Below, piece after piece: positions 26,773-36,088 of a DNA stretch of 64,000 nt (position 1 is its first letter; the number at the start of each line of letters is the position of its first letter). The notes below the pieces were generated by a model, which was given only the letters and a program-made list of their open reading frames with translations, was not told the DNA's origin and ran no database searches. The stretch lies in assembly GCA_007136405.1 (NCBI GenBank), contig SLHA01000019.1, positions 1-64,000 on the forward strand. The letters are read 5' to 3'. The DNA comes from Candidatus Latescibacterota bacterium. GTDB taxonomy: Bacteria > Latescibacterota > UBA2968 > UBA8231. A program made the translations under genes and the position numbers.

Positions 26773-27816
26773 GTGACCGATAAACTCAAGCGTGTGCTGC
26801 GCTACCTGCTGAGCCTGGGGCTCATGGGTGGACTGCTGTACTGGGCCTTCCGCGACGCCCACCTCAGGGATGTGGGTAGCCGAATCGTCACTCTGCCCCT
26901 GCCCTGGGCCGCGGCGATCGTGGTGACAGCACTGTTTACGCTGGTGATGAGGGGCTGGCGGTGGGCCGTGCTCATGCGCCCATTTGCACCCCAGGTCACC
27001 GTGCTTGACACCACATTGGCCCTGGGTATCTGCTATACAGCCAACGTGCCCGTACCACGCTCCGGCGAGTTCGTGCGAGCACTCAGTCTGCGCTGGGTTC
27101 GCGGGATCAGGGTGACCTCAACGCTGGCTACCGTCGTGGTGGAACGGATACTGGACGTCGTCGGTCTCGTGGTCTTTCTGGGCGTGGCCGTGTTGCTCGT
27201 GCGGGGGCGGCTGCAGGATCTGATCCCGGGCATACGAGTCCTGAGCCTGTTGCTTTTTCTGGCGAGCGTGATCACTCTCGGCCTGCTGGGACTCGTCTCA
27301 CTGTACCAGGACCGGGCCCTGAGCTGGCTCCAGCCCCGGCTGGCGCGCGTATCGCCCAGGATCGCCAGCCGGGCGATCGAACTGCTTCGCACGTTCATAC
27401 ACGGTCTGCAGGCTCTTCACCGCCCGGGCGCCTACCTGGAAATCGTGCTCAGTACTATCATGCTGCAGCTCGGTTACCTGGGCATCATCTGGGCTGCGTT
27501 CTACGGATTCGGTTTCGTCGAGCAATACGGCCTGGGACCGCGGGAGTCCCTGGTGATCTGGGTGTTCTCGTCGTTGGGGGCCACCATCCCCACTCCGGGT
27601 GCGGCGGGCTCGTACCATGCCTTCTTTGCCAAGCCCCTGGTACACTGGTATGCCGTTGAGCCGAGTGCCGCGCTGGCCTGCGCGACCGCGGTTCATGCGC
27701 TCACCATGGTGACGTATGCCGCCATCGGGCTGCCCGCTTTTGTCTTGCAGCGGCGGGCAGCCCGCAGACACCGGAGCGAAGGCGTTTCTGCCGGCTGTGA
27801 GATTGCCCCCCGGTAA
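26773..27816 (+). CDS. Flippase-like integral membrane protein (LPG synthase TM/YbhN family)
   Basis: 347 aa protein with about eight hydrophobic segments. It matches the transmembrane region of lysylphosphatidylglycerol synthases and AglD/YbhN-type flippase-like proteins (NVPVPRSGEFVRALSLRW, ATIPTPGAAGSYHAFF). Such proteins are thought to move lipids or lipid-linked sugars across the inner membrane. The start is uncertain: GTG at 26773 fits best, since an upstream TTG at 26731 lies inside a hairpin. A G/C-rich hairpin (27807-27827) covers the stop codon. Confidence 0.85.
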   Translation: MTDKLKRVLRYLLSLGLMGGLLYWAFRDAHLRDVGSRIVTLPLPWAAAIVVTALFTLVMRGWRWAVLMRPFAPQVTVLDTTLALGICYTANVPVPRSGEFVRALSLRWVRGIRVTSTLATVVVERILDVVGLVVFLGVAVLLVRGRLQDLIPGIRVLSLLLFLASVITLGLLGLVSLYQDRALSWLQPRLARVSPRIASRAIELLRTFIHGLQALHRPGAYLEIVLSTIMLQLGYLGIIWAAFYGFGFVEQYGLGPRESLVIWVFSSLGATIPTPGAAGSYHAFFAKPLVHWYAVEPSAALACATAVHALTMVTYAAIGLPAFVLQRRAARRHRSEGVSAGCEIAPR

Positions 27817-27827
27817 AACCTCGGGGG
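27807..27827 (+). terminator. Hairpin at the end of the flippase-like gene
   Basis: Six-bp stem CCCCCG/CGGGGG with a 9-nt loop spanning the TAA stop codon. Weak T tract; located between convergent genes. Confidence 0.4.
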
Positions 27828-27951
27828 TTGCTCGAGAGAGGCAGAGCGCAAAAACCTCAGTGCCGGCAGCACCGCGACAGACGCGAGTGCCACCCGGCAC
27901 CCCCGGCGGAGAGCATGTGCTTCTGGGCTTCAGTGCAGACCTGCCCTGGCC

Positions 27952-28716
27952 TCAGTGCAGACCGAGTTGGCGCAGGTTTCGGAAACTGATCGCCAGACTC
28001 TCAAAGGGATCCCGCTGGCAGACATCCTGCTCGATCAGGTACCACTCCACGCCGGCATCACGGCAGGCCTGGATGATCTGCGGCCATTCCAGGTTGCCCT
28101 CGCCCACTTCAGCGAATGTCTGTTTGCCATCGACTATGGCCATGTCCTTGAAGTGCACGATCTTCATGCGATCGCGCAGTCGCTGCAGCCAGGTCACTGG
28201 ATTGGCGCCGCCGTGCTGGATCCAGTAGGTATCGATCTCCGCCGAGAACATGGCCGGATCCGAATCATCGTACAGGATTTCCAGTCCCAGGCGATCACCG
28301 AAGCGTTCCAGCTCGAAGCTGTGGTTGTGGTAACTGAAGGACAATCCGGCTTCTATCAATGGACGTACCGCCTTTGACGCTTCTACCGCGAATCGGTGGA
28401 ATCCCGCCGCATGGCGGAATTCCTGCGGCATACCACCGATGGCCACGTGCGGACAATCCCACAGCTTGTGCTCGGCGATGACGGCGTCCGGCTCTTCGGC
28501 GATGCGCTGGTACGAGATGTGCGTGGCAACGATTTTTAGCCCGGTAGCCTGGGCGATCTGGGCCACTGCCTCCGGCTCGATAGGACCGAAGCCGGACACC
28601 TGGACCGCCTCATAGCCGATGTCCCGGACTTTCTCGAAGGTTCGTCGCACGTCTTCCGGGGTTTTGGTGAATTCGCGCACGGTGTACAGTTGAGCTCCCA
28701 GAACCGAGTCAGCCAT
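27952..28716 (-). CDS. Sugar phosphate isomerase/epimerase-like TIM-barrel protein
   Basis: 254 aa AP-endonuclease-2/xylose-isomerase-like barrel. Metal-ligand-like residues are visible in SYHNHSFELE, SAEIDTYWIQHGG and KIVHFKDM, and the C-terminus has WYLIEQDVC. The substrate is unknown, probably a sugar or inositol derivative. The ATG at 28716 has AGAGGA at 7 nt. The GC-rich 232-nt gap upstream to ftsH contains small direct repeats. A related partial gene lies at the right edge of the window. Confidence 0.85.
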   Translation of the reverse strand: MADSVLGAQLYTVREFTKTPEDVRRTFEKVRDIGYEAVQVSGFGPIEPEAVAQIAQATGLKIVATHISYQRIAEEPDAVIAEHKLWDCPHVAIGGMPQEFRHAAGFHRFAVEASKAVRPLIEAGLSFSYHNHSFELERFGDRLGLEILYDDSDPAMFSAEIDTYWIQHGGANPVTWLQRLRDRMKIVHFKDMAIVDGKQTFAEVGEGNLEWPQIIQACRDAGVEWYLIEQDVCQRDPFESLAISFRNLRQLGLH

Positions 28717-28870
28717 CTGTCTATCCTCTGTCAATGGGTTGCTGTTCCAGCCCTGGCGGCAGGGCCTGCGCCTGGGACGCGGTAAATCCGGAGTAGGTGC
28801 GGCGGAGCTTGGCACCAAGCGAGCGGAGGTACGTTGCGTGGGTCGTCAACACAGGCTATCCGGCAGACTG

Positions 28871-28931
28871 CGCGTCCACCGTAGATGTGCATCCATCGCA
28901 GATCGGCACCCATCGCAGATGCGCGTCCACC
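28871..28931. repeat. Short direct-repeat cluster
   Basis: Between ftsH and the TIM-barrel gene, an 11-nt unit (CCATCGCAGAT) occurs at 28893 and 28910, flanked by two copies of CGCGTCCACC at 28871 and 28922. No gene or known element seen in this gap. Confidence 0.6.
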
Positions 28932-28948
28932 CTCGTTTTCCATAACGG

Positions 28949-30910
28949 TCAATCCGATGGGCGGTCCACCTCCCCAGGAGATGCTCCGGCAACCCCGGAC
29001 TGCATGCGGGAGTGATCTGTGTTGCCGCTTGCATCCTGGTTCGCATCCTGTTCCAGCGGCCGACCGTCATCAGCCGAGGAGGCCCTGGCATGAGTACCGG
29101 CAGTACCGTGCCCGTCCACGCTCTGCAGCAGAACGCGCAATTCCTTGCCGTCCATGACTTCTTTTTCCATCAACACCTGCACCACGCGGTCCAGGGGCTG
29201 GCGGCGGGCAGTGAGTGTCTCTTTGGCCCGCGCGTAGGCTTCATTGATGAACCGGCTGATCTCCTCGTCGATCTGGCGAGCCGTGGACTCACTGTACGCG
29301 CGCTCCTGGGCGGGTATACCGAGGTATTGCTGCTGCGAACGGCTCTCGCGGCGCGCCACCAGGCCGATTCGATCGCTCATACCGTATTCCTTGACCATGC
29401 GCTCGACCATCTCCGTTGCCTGCTGAAGGTCGTTGGCCGCTCCGGTGGAGATCTCGTTCAGGACGATCTCTTCGGCCGCGCGCCCGCCCAGAATCCCGCA
29501 GAGGGTATCGAGCAGTTCGCTACGGGTCATCAGGTAACGGTCTTCCAGCGGCATGTTGAGCGTGTAGCCCAGCGCCGCCACACCGCGTGAGACGATGGAG
29601 ATCTTCTGCACCGGATGGGCGTTGTCCAGCACTTCGCCCACGATGGCGTGGCCCGCCTCATGATAGGCCACCGTGCGCCGTTCCTTTTCGTTGAGGACGC
29701 GGGTCTTGCGCTCCAGCCCGGCCACCGCGCGTTCGACGGCTTCTTCCAGTTCGCTCATGCCGATACTGGTCTTATCACGACGCGCCGCCAGCAGGGCCGC
29801 TTCATTGACCACGTTGGCCAGGTCAGCGCCTGCAAAACCAGGCGTCCGCGCCGCCATAATGGCCAGGTCCACTTCAGGACTCAGTTTCACCTCACGGGCG
29901 TGGATACGCAGGATGGCTTCGCGTCCTTTGATATCCGGCCGGTCAACGGACACGGTGCGATCGAAGCGCCCCGGCCGCATCAGGGCCGGGTCCAGGATCT
30001 CCGGCCGGTTGGTGGCCCCCATCAGGATGACCCCGGCGTTGGGGGCGAAGCCATCAAGCTCGCTCAGCAGCTGGTTCAGCGTCTGCTCACGCTCGTCGTG
30101 TCCGCCGAATGATCCCACCCCCCGCGCTTTACCCAGGGCATCCAGTTCGTCGATGAAGACGATGGCCGGAGCCTGCTTGGTAGCCTGTTCGAACAGATCC
30201 CGCACCCGCGCGGCACCCACCCCGACAAACATCTCGACAAAATCCGAACCACTGATGGAGAAAAACGGGACCTGGGCTTCTCCGGCCACCGCCTTGGCCA
30301 GCAAGGTTTTACCCGTGCCTGGAGGTCCCACCAGCAGGACCCCGCGGGGTATGCGGCCGCCCAAAGCCTGAAAACGTTCCGGGGTACGCAGAAATTCAAC
30401 GACTTCCTGCAACTCCTCCTTGGCTTCCTGAATCCCGGCCACGTCGGCAAAGGTAATGCCCGTGCCCTTCTCCATGTACACTTTGGCTTTGCTCTTGCCG
30501 ATGGACATCAGGCCGCCCGACCCCCCGCCCATGCGGCGTGCCATGAGCATCCAAATACCCACGAAAAACACCGCGGGCAGGATCCAGGACATCAGTGTGG
30601 TAAACCAGGTATGGTCCGGTTGTTTGGCGTACCGAACGCCGCTTTCTTCCAGTAAAGGTATAAGTTCCTTGTCAGCGTCCACCCGGGTGGTTACAAAGCT
30701 GCGCTCATGCCCGTTTTCAAAGACCGTGCCCCGGATGTGCTCACCTCTGAAGGTCAGTTCCGAGACGCGGCCTTCCCGGACCCATTGCCGGAAATCACTG
30801 TAAGCGACACTGTCGACCTGTCTGCCGAAAAAGTTCTGCATACTCAGCAGCACGAGCAATGCCATGATGGCGTAAGCGATCGACAGTTGCGTTTTCTTGT
30901 CTATCTTCAT
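28949..30910 (-). CDS. ftsH: ATP-dependent zinc metalloprotease FtsH
   Basis: Membrane-anchored AAA+ protease for quality control of membrane proteins. The 653 aa protein has two transmembrane segments (about residues 10-26 and 106-123), Walker A GPPGTGKT (195-202), Walker [11 protein letters not shown], the second region of homology, and the zinc site HEAGH. A hydrophilic tail of about 60 residues extends past the usual C-terminus. The ATG at 30910 gives the normal N-terminus. A consensus promoter lies about 140 nt upstream, and the leader carries two palindromes. Confidence 0.97.
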   Translation of the reverse strand: MKIDKKTQLSIAYAIMALLVLLSMQNFFGRQVDSVAYSDFRQWVREGRVSELTFRGEHIRGTVFENGHERSFVTTRVDADKELIPLLEESGVRYAKQPDHTWFTTLMSWILPAVFFVGIWMLMARRMGGGSGGLMSIGKSKAKVYMEKGTGITFADVAGIQEAKEELQEVVEFLRTPERFQALGGRIPRGVLLVGPPGTGKTLLAKAVAGEAQVPFFSISGSDFVEMFVGVGAARVRDLFEQATKQAPAIVFIDELDALGKARGVGSFGGHDEREQTLNQLLSELDGFAPNAGVILMGATNRPEILDPALMRPGRFDRTVSVDRPDIKGREAILRIHAREVKLSPEVDLAIMAARTPGFAGADLANVVNEAALLAARRDKTSIGMSELEEAVERAVAGLERKTRVLNEKERRTVAYHEAGHAIVGEVLDNAHPVQKISIVSRGVAALGYTLNMPLEDRYLMTRSELLDTLCGILGGRAAEEIVLNEISTGAANDLQQATEMVERMVKEYGMSDRIGLVARRESRSQQQYLGIPAQERAYSESTARQIDEEISRFINEAYARAKETLTARRQPLDRVVQVLMEKEVMDGKELRVLLQSVDGHGTAGTHARASSADDGRPLEQDANQDASGNTDHSRMQSGVAGASPGEVDRPSD

Positions 30911-30951
30911 CACACGGTCAGATGGATCGAATTGGAGGTGTTGCTTCGACT

Positions 30952-31006
30952 GTCCGCCGGACCGGCGGACCAGACCAGATCCACGCTGTTTATGCATACA
31001 TATGCA
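30952..31006 (-). promoter_or_regulatory. Palindromes in the ftsH leader
   Basis: A 19-nt palindrome with 9-bp arms GTCCGCCGG/CCGGCGGAC (30952-30970) and an AT-rich one TGCATA-CA-TATGCA (30993-31006) lie between the promoter and ftsH. They may be an operator or RNA structures; no CIRCE element is present. Confidence 0.6.
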
Positions 31007-31047
31007 CATTAGTTCAGCCGTACACGCGCAGACCAGCCTAGACTGCG

Positions 31048-31076
31048 AAGATAGTGGGTTGTGCCAGAGGGGTCAA
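31048..31076 (-). promoter_or_regulatory. ftsH promoter
   Basis: Minus-strand TTGACC (31071-31076), exactly 17 bp, TATCTT (31048-31053). Start of transcription would be near 31041, giving a leader of about 130 nt. Confidence 0.65.
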
Positions 31077-31137
31077 GACAGACGGAAAACCATCGGCAGC
31101 AACTGCCGCTGTGTTTCTCACAGGAAAGTCGGCCAGG

Positions 31138-31893
31138 CTATTTACGGGCTACGTAGAATCGCTCCCCATCCTCCCAGATGCCGCGGGTTCCCCATGGCCG
31201 CCCCTGCTCCAGGCGCCGTCGTGTGTTGAACAGGAGCACCTGAAAACCGGCGGCGCGCAACAGGCTCAACCATATGGCAGGCGGCAGTATTTGTATATAC
31301 TTGACCTCCTCCTGCGGATCATCGATGACGCGCTCCCCCAACTCCCGGGCCCGGGAAGGGAGACCCAGCAATCGCGCCAGACCTACCTTGATCAGGTTGA
31401 TCAACCGCGCGGGTGCATGCCGATTGATGGCATACAGCGAATGGGTGCAGAATATCAGACATCCCCCTGGCCGCAGAACCCGATGGATCTCCGCCATGGC
31501 CTCCGCCTTGCCTGTGCGTCCGGGGACGAGTTCGAAACCGTTGTACGAAAACAGCGCAGCATCGAAGGAAGCATCCGCGAAACTCAGGCGACGCGCGTCC
31601 ATGCGGCGGACATCGACCTGCACACCCGCCAGGCTGGCCTGCTGACGAGCTACACGCGTCATGGCCTCGCTGATGTCGATGGCCGTTACCTGCAGTCCCA
31701 TCTCGGCCAGGGGAATGGATGTCCGGCCCGCACCGCAGCCCAGATCGAGGATGTGCCCCTGCTCAGGGACATGCTCCAGCAGCAGTATTTCCTCGGACAG
31801 CCATAGACCGATCTTCACGTACCGGGCCACTACGCGAGGATCCTCGTAGGTGCGGTTGACGAGACTGTAGATATCCTGCTGCCGCGAGTTCAA
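31138..31893 (-). CDS. Class I SAM-dependent methyltransferase
   Basis: 251 aa Rossmann-fold methyltransferase with motif I ILDLGCGAGRTS (about residues 48-59), acidic motif II around TAIDIS and motif IV-like FDAALFSYNGFELVPG. Substrate unknown. The start is a TTG at 31893 without an obvious ribosome site, so the true N-terminus may differ slightly. It follows the one-TM protein gene closely and precedes the ftsH promoter. Confidence 0.88.
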   Translation of the reverse strand: MNSRQQDIYSLVNRTYEDPRVVARYVKIGLWLSEEILLLEHVPEQGHILDLGCGAGRTSIPLAEMGLQVTAIDISEAMTRVARQQASLAGVQVDVRRMDARRLSFADASFDAALFSYNGFELVPGRTGKAEAMAEIHRVLRPGGCLIFCTHSLYAINRHAPARLINLIKVGLARLLGLPSRARELGERVIDDPQEEVKYIQILPPAIWLSLLRAAGFQVLLFNTRRRLEQGRPWGTRGIWEDGERFYVARK

Positions 31894-31913
31894 AGCTCAG
31901 GATTGTACCGTTG

Positions 31914-32177
31914 TCAACGCTTGCGTTTCCTGCCCCGACTGCTCCCGCTCACGGTCCGGCGCTTCTGCCGCTCAGACGCCTCTTGCGCAGAGTCAGCCGT
32001 GCGGCCGCCCGACCTGTCAGCTGGCCCGTCGGACCTGTCGGACGGGCCGGGATTCCGGCCCGTGTCGTTGCCGCCGTCCTGGAGATAGCGGTGGTAAAAA
32101 AAACTGCCCCAGATGACCACCAGACCGATGATCGATACGATCATGATGGTGCGATCGGGTTCGATCATTTCCGCCAT
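31914..32177 (-). CDS. Small single-TM protein with basic tail
   Basis: 87 aa; one clear membrane helix (IMIVSIIGLVVIWGSFF, residues about 11-27), then a Gly/Ser/Asp linker and a C-terminal RGRKRKR cluster. ATG has AGGGG at 7 nt. It lies 20 nt before the methyltransferase and 60 nt after the GT9 gene. No family recognised. Confidence 0.7.
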   Translation of the reverse strand: MAEMIEPDRTIMIVSIIGLVVIWGSFFYHRYLQDGGNDTGRNPGPSDRSDGPADRSGGRTADSAQEASERQKRRTVSGSSRGRKRKR

Positions 32178-32237
32178 GGATTACCCCTCTACCGTTAACG
32201 CCGCTGAAGTGTCGACTCCGACTCCCCGCCGTGCGGC

Positions 32238-33290
32238 TCATCGCTGCCTGCCGTTGCCGCTCCTGCCACTGAACGCTTCCTCCAATTCCCGGTCGACCTG
32301 ATGTACGGATATAGCGCGAAGATCAGAAGCCTGGATGATCTTGACCCGTTCATTGCCGTACCGGATCCAGCGTCGAACTTCCTCATCGAACAGTCCGATC
32401 ACCGGAGTCTCCAATGCGATACCCATATGCAACAAATCCGTATTGCCCGCAATAAGCGTATGACAGCTGGGTAAAAGCGAAGCTGCATCGGCGGGATCTT
32501 CCGGCTCGAACGGTGTTATCCGGTCGCCATACTGGTTCAGGAGCGCAGCCACCAGCCGGCATTCTGACTGCGTGTGCAACACCAGAGCCCGCCCGCCCCG
32601 CCGGCAGATTCGGTCGAGGATATTCTCGATCTGCCCTGGGGCCAACCCATCGCCTTCACCACGGCTGAGATCCAGTGCCACAATCCGGCCGGGACCCCCC
32701 CGGTCCAGGTAGCGTTCGCTCATCTGCCGGACCTTGGCGGCGTTCACGGGCCAGCGTACCGAGCTGTCACCCTGCATGCCCAGCATGTCCAGCAGAAGGA
32801 CGATCCTGTCGGCTTCGTACCGGATCGAATCGTTGGGCGAGATCTCGATGGTGTGCGGTATATGCCCCTCCCGTGAAAATCCGATGGGTACCCGCGCCGA
32901 CGCGTACCGGAACAACTGCGCCAACCTGAAGCTGCAGTCACTGCCCAGACAGAACGCCAGATCGAACTCCATGGAAACAAGATCCTGCTGAACCGCGAGA
33001 AATGCCGCACTTCCCACCGGTTTACCCAGGTCTGCTTCGATCACCGTGTCAGGATACGGGAGCTGCCGGGCCAGTGTAGCCCAGGGAGCCCTGACGAGGA
33101 GTGACAACCGGGCATCCGGATACTGCTGGCGTAACAGCCTGCAGGCCGGTACGCAGAAGAAGAGGCCACCCACCCGATCATTGGGCACGATCAGAATGTT
33201 CCGCGCGTTCTGCAAGCAGCTGAACAGGTCCAGAGGCTCACTGCTGCGTGTCAGCCGCCTGGACAGCCAGCGGGCGCCCAGGCGATCCAT
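32238..33290 (-). CDS. GT9-family glycosyltransferase (heptosyltransferase-like)
   Basis: 350 aa protein with the GT-B fold pattern of ADP-heptose:LPS heptosyltransferases: NILIVPNDRVGGLFFCVPACRLLRQQ at the start of the N-terminal lobe, and SCHTLIAGNTDLLHMGIALETPVIGLF in the C-terminal lobe (the usual D-s-g-p-x-H-x-A motif is altered). Likely adds sugar to a surface polysaccharide or LPS core. The start is uncertain; ATG at 33290 gives a normal length, while an ATG at 33425 would overlap the ATPase gene. Confidence 0.8.
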   Translation of the reverse strand: MDRLGARWLSRRLTRSSEPLDLFSCLQNARNILIVPNDRVGGLFFCVPACRLLRQQYPDARLSLLVRAPWATLARQLPYPDTVIEADLGKPVGSAAFLAVQQDLVSMEFDLAFCLGSDCSFRLAQLFRYASARVPIGFSREGHIPHTIEISPNDSIRYEADRIVLLLDMLGMQGDSSVRWPVNAAKVRQMSERYLDRGGPGRIVALDLSRGEGDGLAPGQIENILDRICRRGGRALVLHTQSECRLVAALLNQYGDRITPFEPEDPADAASLLPSCHTLIAGNTDLLHMGIALETPVIGLFDEEVRRWIRYGNERVKIIQASDLRAISVHQVDRELEEAFSGRSGNGRQR

Positions 33291-33393
33291 GATCGTACCG
33301 TTGATCCAGGAACGTCTCACACCGCCTCCGAACCAGGAACGGATCCGCGTAGGTTTTCCGGGTATGCAGGTGTCCGGGGGGAAGCTCCTCCGC

Positions 33394-34467
33394 TCATTTC
33401 CGCGCGCCCTCCCTGGCGCACTCATAGGTGCCAGACGCCCTGGTATGGGCCCGGGCGATGTCCGCCATCTTGCCGTCATTGACGGGTCCGAAACGCTGGA
33501 GTCGATCGGCGACACCCAGGCCGTTCAGCACCAGACTGCTGATATCCTGGGCGGCCGGCGACCCTGGATTGTCGAGTAACAGAGGACGCCGCCGTTCACA
33601 GGCTTGCACGATGTTGATGTCAGCGCGCACGTAGCCGGCATATTCCATGGAAACCGACAGATACTCCTCCACGAGACGAATGAACCGGCCGGCGTCCTCC
33701 AGCTGACGGCGGTTTCTTACCTGATTGAGGACCAGGCGCGGCCGCAAGCAGCGCAGGTCTGCGGCGGCCTGTTCCGCTGCCCCCACATCCACTGCGGCGA
33801 GTTCATCGATGAGTTCCCGGATGCGCCCGCTGCGGCGTCCGGACGTCCGGGCGAAATGATCGATCCGATCCAGCACTGCCTTGTTCCGGCTGAACGCCCG
33901 TCTCAGTTTACGGTAGACCACATTCTTGATGAAGCCATATGCATCCACTCGAGCGTGCGGTTGGGGCGTGCATACCACCAGTCCGTGGTTCGACATGGAG
34001 AACAGATCCAGGGTATTGAACGCCGTACCGGCGCCTAGATCGAGAACCACGAAATCAGCTTCCAGGCCCCGCACATGGCGCATCAGCTTTTCCTTGACCA
34101 GGAACGGCAGGTTGGCCGTGCCGATCAGCTCGTTGCCACCGCATATCAGCTTGAGGTTCTGATGCGAAGTGGACAGCATCACATCTTTCAACGAGGATGC
34201 CTCGCGGGTCAGAAAACTGCTCAGACTGCGTGATGGTGCAACCTGGTCGAAAAAAAGATGCAGGTCCGCCCCACCCAGATCCCCATCGACCAGAATGACG
34301 CGGTATCCCAGCAAGGCCAGTCCTACGCCGATGTTGGCGGTCAGCGTTGATTTACCGGTACCCCCCTTGCCGCCGGCCACGGGTATAACGCCCTTCTCCG
34401 GCACCTTACTGTCCAGAGCAGTCCTGTCCGGGGCGGTGTTATGCTCCATCACCGGCTGTGCACTCAT
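33394..34467 (-). CDS. MinD/ParA-family ATPase
   Basis: 357 aa protein with the deviant Walker A KGGTGKST (residues 34-41), VDGDLGGADLH (Walker A' type), and VVLDLGAGTAFNTLDLF (Walker B). Such ATPases position cell-pole, chromosome or flagellar structures; this one resembles the FlhG/MinD side of the family. About 150 residues of basic, helical sequence follow the core. The ATG at 34467 has AGGA 5 nt upstream. No ParB, MinC/E or flagellar partner is in the window. Confidence 0.85.
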   Translation of the reverse strand: MSAQPVMEHNTAPDRTALDSKVPEKGVIPVAGGKGGTGKSTLTANIGVGLALLGYRVILVDGDLGGADLHLFFDQVAPSRSLSSFLTREASSLKDVMLSTSHQNLKLICGGNELIGTANLPFLVKEKLMRHVRGLEADFVVLDLGAGTAFNTLDLFSMSNHGLVVCTPQPHARVDAYGFIKNVVYRKLRRAFSRNKAVLDRIDHFARTSGRRSGRIRELIDELAAVDVGAAEQAAADLRCLRPRLVLNQVRNRRQLEDAGRFIRLVEEYLSVSMEYAGYVRADINIVQACERRRPLLLDNPGSPAAQDISSLVLNGLGVADRLQRFGPVNDGKMADIARAHTRASGTYECAREGARK

Positions 34468-34619
34468 CATGTCCTGAACATGGAAAAGTCCATCACCAAA
34501 GCGCCGGAGAGCGCCGTGCAGATGTGACCGCTGCCCGCAGACGGCCCGCGGCTCCGTTGCGGCCGTTGAATGGTACGGTGGAGCCGAGTTGCATGTCAAG
34601 CGCTTTCGACTGCTGGTTC

Positions 34620-34642
34620 GGCGCCTTTAGGGCGCCTATATT
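34620..34642 (+). promoter_or_regulatory. Inverted repeat abutting a TATATT -10 box
   Basis: GGCGCC-TTTAG-GGCGCC (34620-34636) directly followed by TATATT (34637-34642), upstream of the Nudix gene. The repeat fills exactly the 17-bp spacer region, a typical place for an operator; no good -35 is seen. Confidence 0.4.
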
Positions 34643-34670
34643 AGGTCTATCGGCAGGCCGTCCGGCCCCG

Positions 34671-35153
34671 GTGAACCCTTTCTTGACCAGGACCGTTTTG
34701 CCCACGCGCGATTTCGCTGCCACCACGTTCATCGTCCAGGATAGTAAAACCCTTCTGCTCTGGCATCGAAAAACCCGGGCATGGTTGCCTCCGGGCGGAC
34801 ACATCGAGCCCGGAGAGCTGCCCGAGGAAGCCGCGGTCCGGGAAGTTTACGAGGAAACCGGTCTGGATGTGGCGCTGGCGGGAAGCACCCGGCACTGGGG
34901 ACCGGTCAGGGTGCTCGTGCAACCGGTTGCCATTCTGCTCGAAGATATCTCTCCAGACCATCAGCACATCGACCTGATCTACTTCGCGCGCGTGACCGGA
35001 GGGCGTCTGCAGATTGACCCGGCGGAATCCGAGGCTGCCCGCTGGTACGGGGCCGAGGACCTTCTGGGTAGTGAAATCGCAACGGACATCCGCATTCTGG
35101 GGCAACGAGCCATTCGCGAGATCGCCGCATGGTCTTCGGCCTCGCAGGCATGA
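34671..35153 (+). CDS. Nudix hydrolase
   Basis: 160 aa protein with a complete Nudix box: GHIEPGE, seven residues, then REVYEETGL. It hydrolyses a nucleoside-diphosphate-linked compound; substrate not predictable. The start is unclear. GTG at 34671 lies 29 nt after a TATATT box; an ATG at 34593 would give a longer, less typical N-terminus. Confidence 0.85.
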   Translation: MNPFLTRTVLPTRDFAATTFIVQDSKTLLLWHRKTRAWLPPGGHIEPGELPEEAAVREVYEETGLDVALAGSTRHWGPVRVLVQPVAILLEDISPDHQHIDLIYFARVTGGRLQIDPAESEAARWYGAEDLLGSEIATDIRILGQRAIREIAAWSSASQA

Positions 35154-35227
35154 GGAACGCCTTGCGGTGAGCTTCGCAGTCAGGCGGGACCGGTCACGCA
35201 ATCGTGGTGAACCGCCTGTGTTTCGGC

Positions 35228-35327
35228 CATCCGCGCCAGGCTTTACGCCAAGCCGTCGGCGCCGTTCGGCCTGGTTCACGAACCGATCGCCCGAAGTGGT
35301 CATCCGCGCCGGGTCATCCGCGCCAGG
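35228..35327. repeat. Three copies of CATCCGCGCC
   Basis: Copies at 35228, 35301 and 35315 in the 211-nt gap between the convergent Nudix and methyltransferase genes. The first and third share three further bases (AGG). No coding frame is supported here. Confidence 0.55.
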
Positions 35328-35364
35328 CCTCCAGGCCAAACCCTCTCCCCGGGCTCCACGCCGC

Positions 35365-36084
35365 TCAGCCGCCCTCACGAACCGGTTTCTCAAACACATG
35401 GATGTCGATCGAGTAGGTCTGTGACCGCCATGGCTGATCCACGCCATGGCGGGTATGCTCGTAGCCCCGGTCCTTGAGTTCAAGCACGAACCGCTGCGTG
35501 GGTTGGCGCCCCGGATCTGACGTATAAAATCGGCCACCCGGCAGCAGCATGCGTTGCAATAGACGGCGGAGACTGGGATGATTTTTACGTTCGTAGAGGA
35601 CATCCGCGGCCACCATGCACTTGCATGCTGGACCGACCGGGTTGTGCCAGTCCAGGTAACCGACGTGATGTTGTCCGGTCACCCGGTTCAACGCGGCGTT
35701 ATGACTGGTGAAAACCAGCGCATCCTCGACGAAATCCGTTGCCTCTACCCGCCAGCCCAGCCGGGCCAGGGCGATCCCCACCAGCCCCAGACCACAACCC
35801 AGTTCCAGGACGGGTTCTCTCGGCGGCGGCAAGTCCGCCTCGCACAGCCATCGCGCCAGCGCCACCGAAGCCGGCCACAGCTCCGCCCAATAGGGAAACC
35901 GCTCCACCTTCTGCGTCCGCCGCTCCATCTGAGAGATCATTCGGTCCAGCAAGACGTAGGGATCCTTCACCTCGACCATGCGCAGGCGCATGTCGTCAGC
36001 GACAGCGACGTCGGTCTCCACCCGCTGGTGTTTGTTCAGCGTTTTCCGTACTTGCTTCGGGGTGTAATGCCGGTGCCGTGACAC
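35365..36084 (-). CDS. Methyltransferase of the METTL/NTMT-like class
   Basis: 239 aa; SAM-binding motif VLELGCGLGLVGIALARLG (about residues 90-108) with upstream FPYWAELWPASVALARWL, which is typical of the lysine-methyltransferase-like METTL group. Target unknown. The GTG at 36084 has GGGGAGG at 9 nt and overlaps the nitrilase region by its ribosome site only; the nitrilase stop is at 36089. The pair is probably cotranscribed. Confidence 0.85.
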   Translation of the reverse strand: MSRHRHYTPKQVRKTLNKHQRVETDVAVADDMRLRMVEVKDPYVLLDRMISQMERRTQKVERFPYWAELWPASVALARWLCEADLPPPREPVLELGCGLGLVGIALARLGWRVEATDFVEDALVFTSHNAALNRVTGQHHVGYLDWHNPVGPACKCMVAADVLYERKNHPSLRRLLQRMLLPGGRFYTSDPGRQPTQRFVLELKDRGYEHTRHGVDQPWRSQTYSIDIHVFEKPVREGG

Positions 36085-36088
36085 GGTG

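Noticed and set aside
30911-31137. CIRCE heat-shock operator for ftsH
   Set aside because: No TTAGCACTC/GAGTGCTAA pair; the palindromes present are different.
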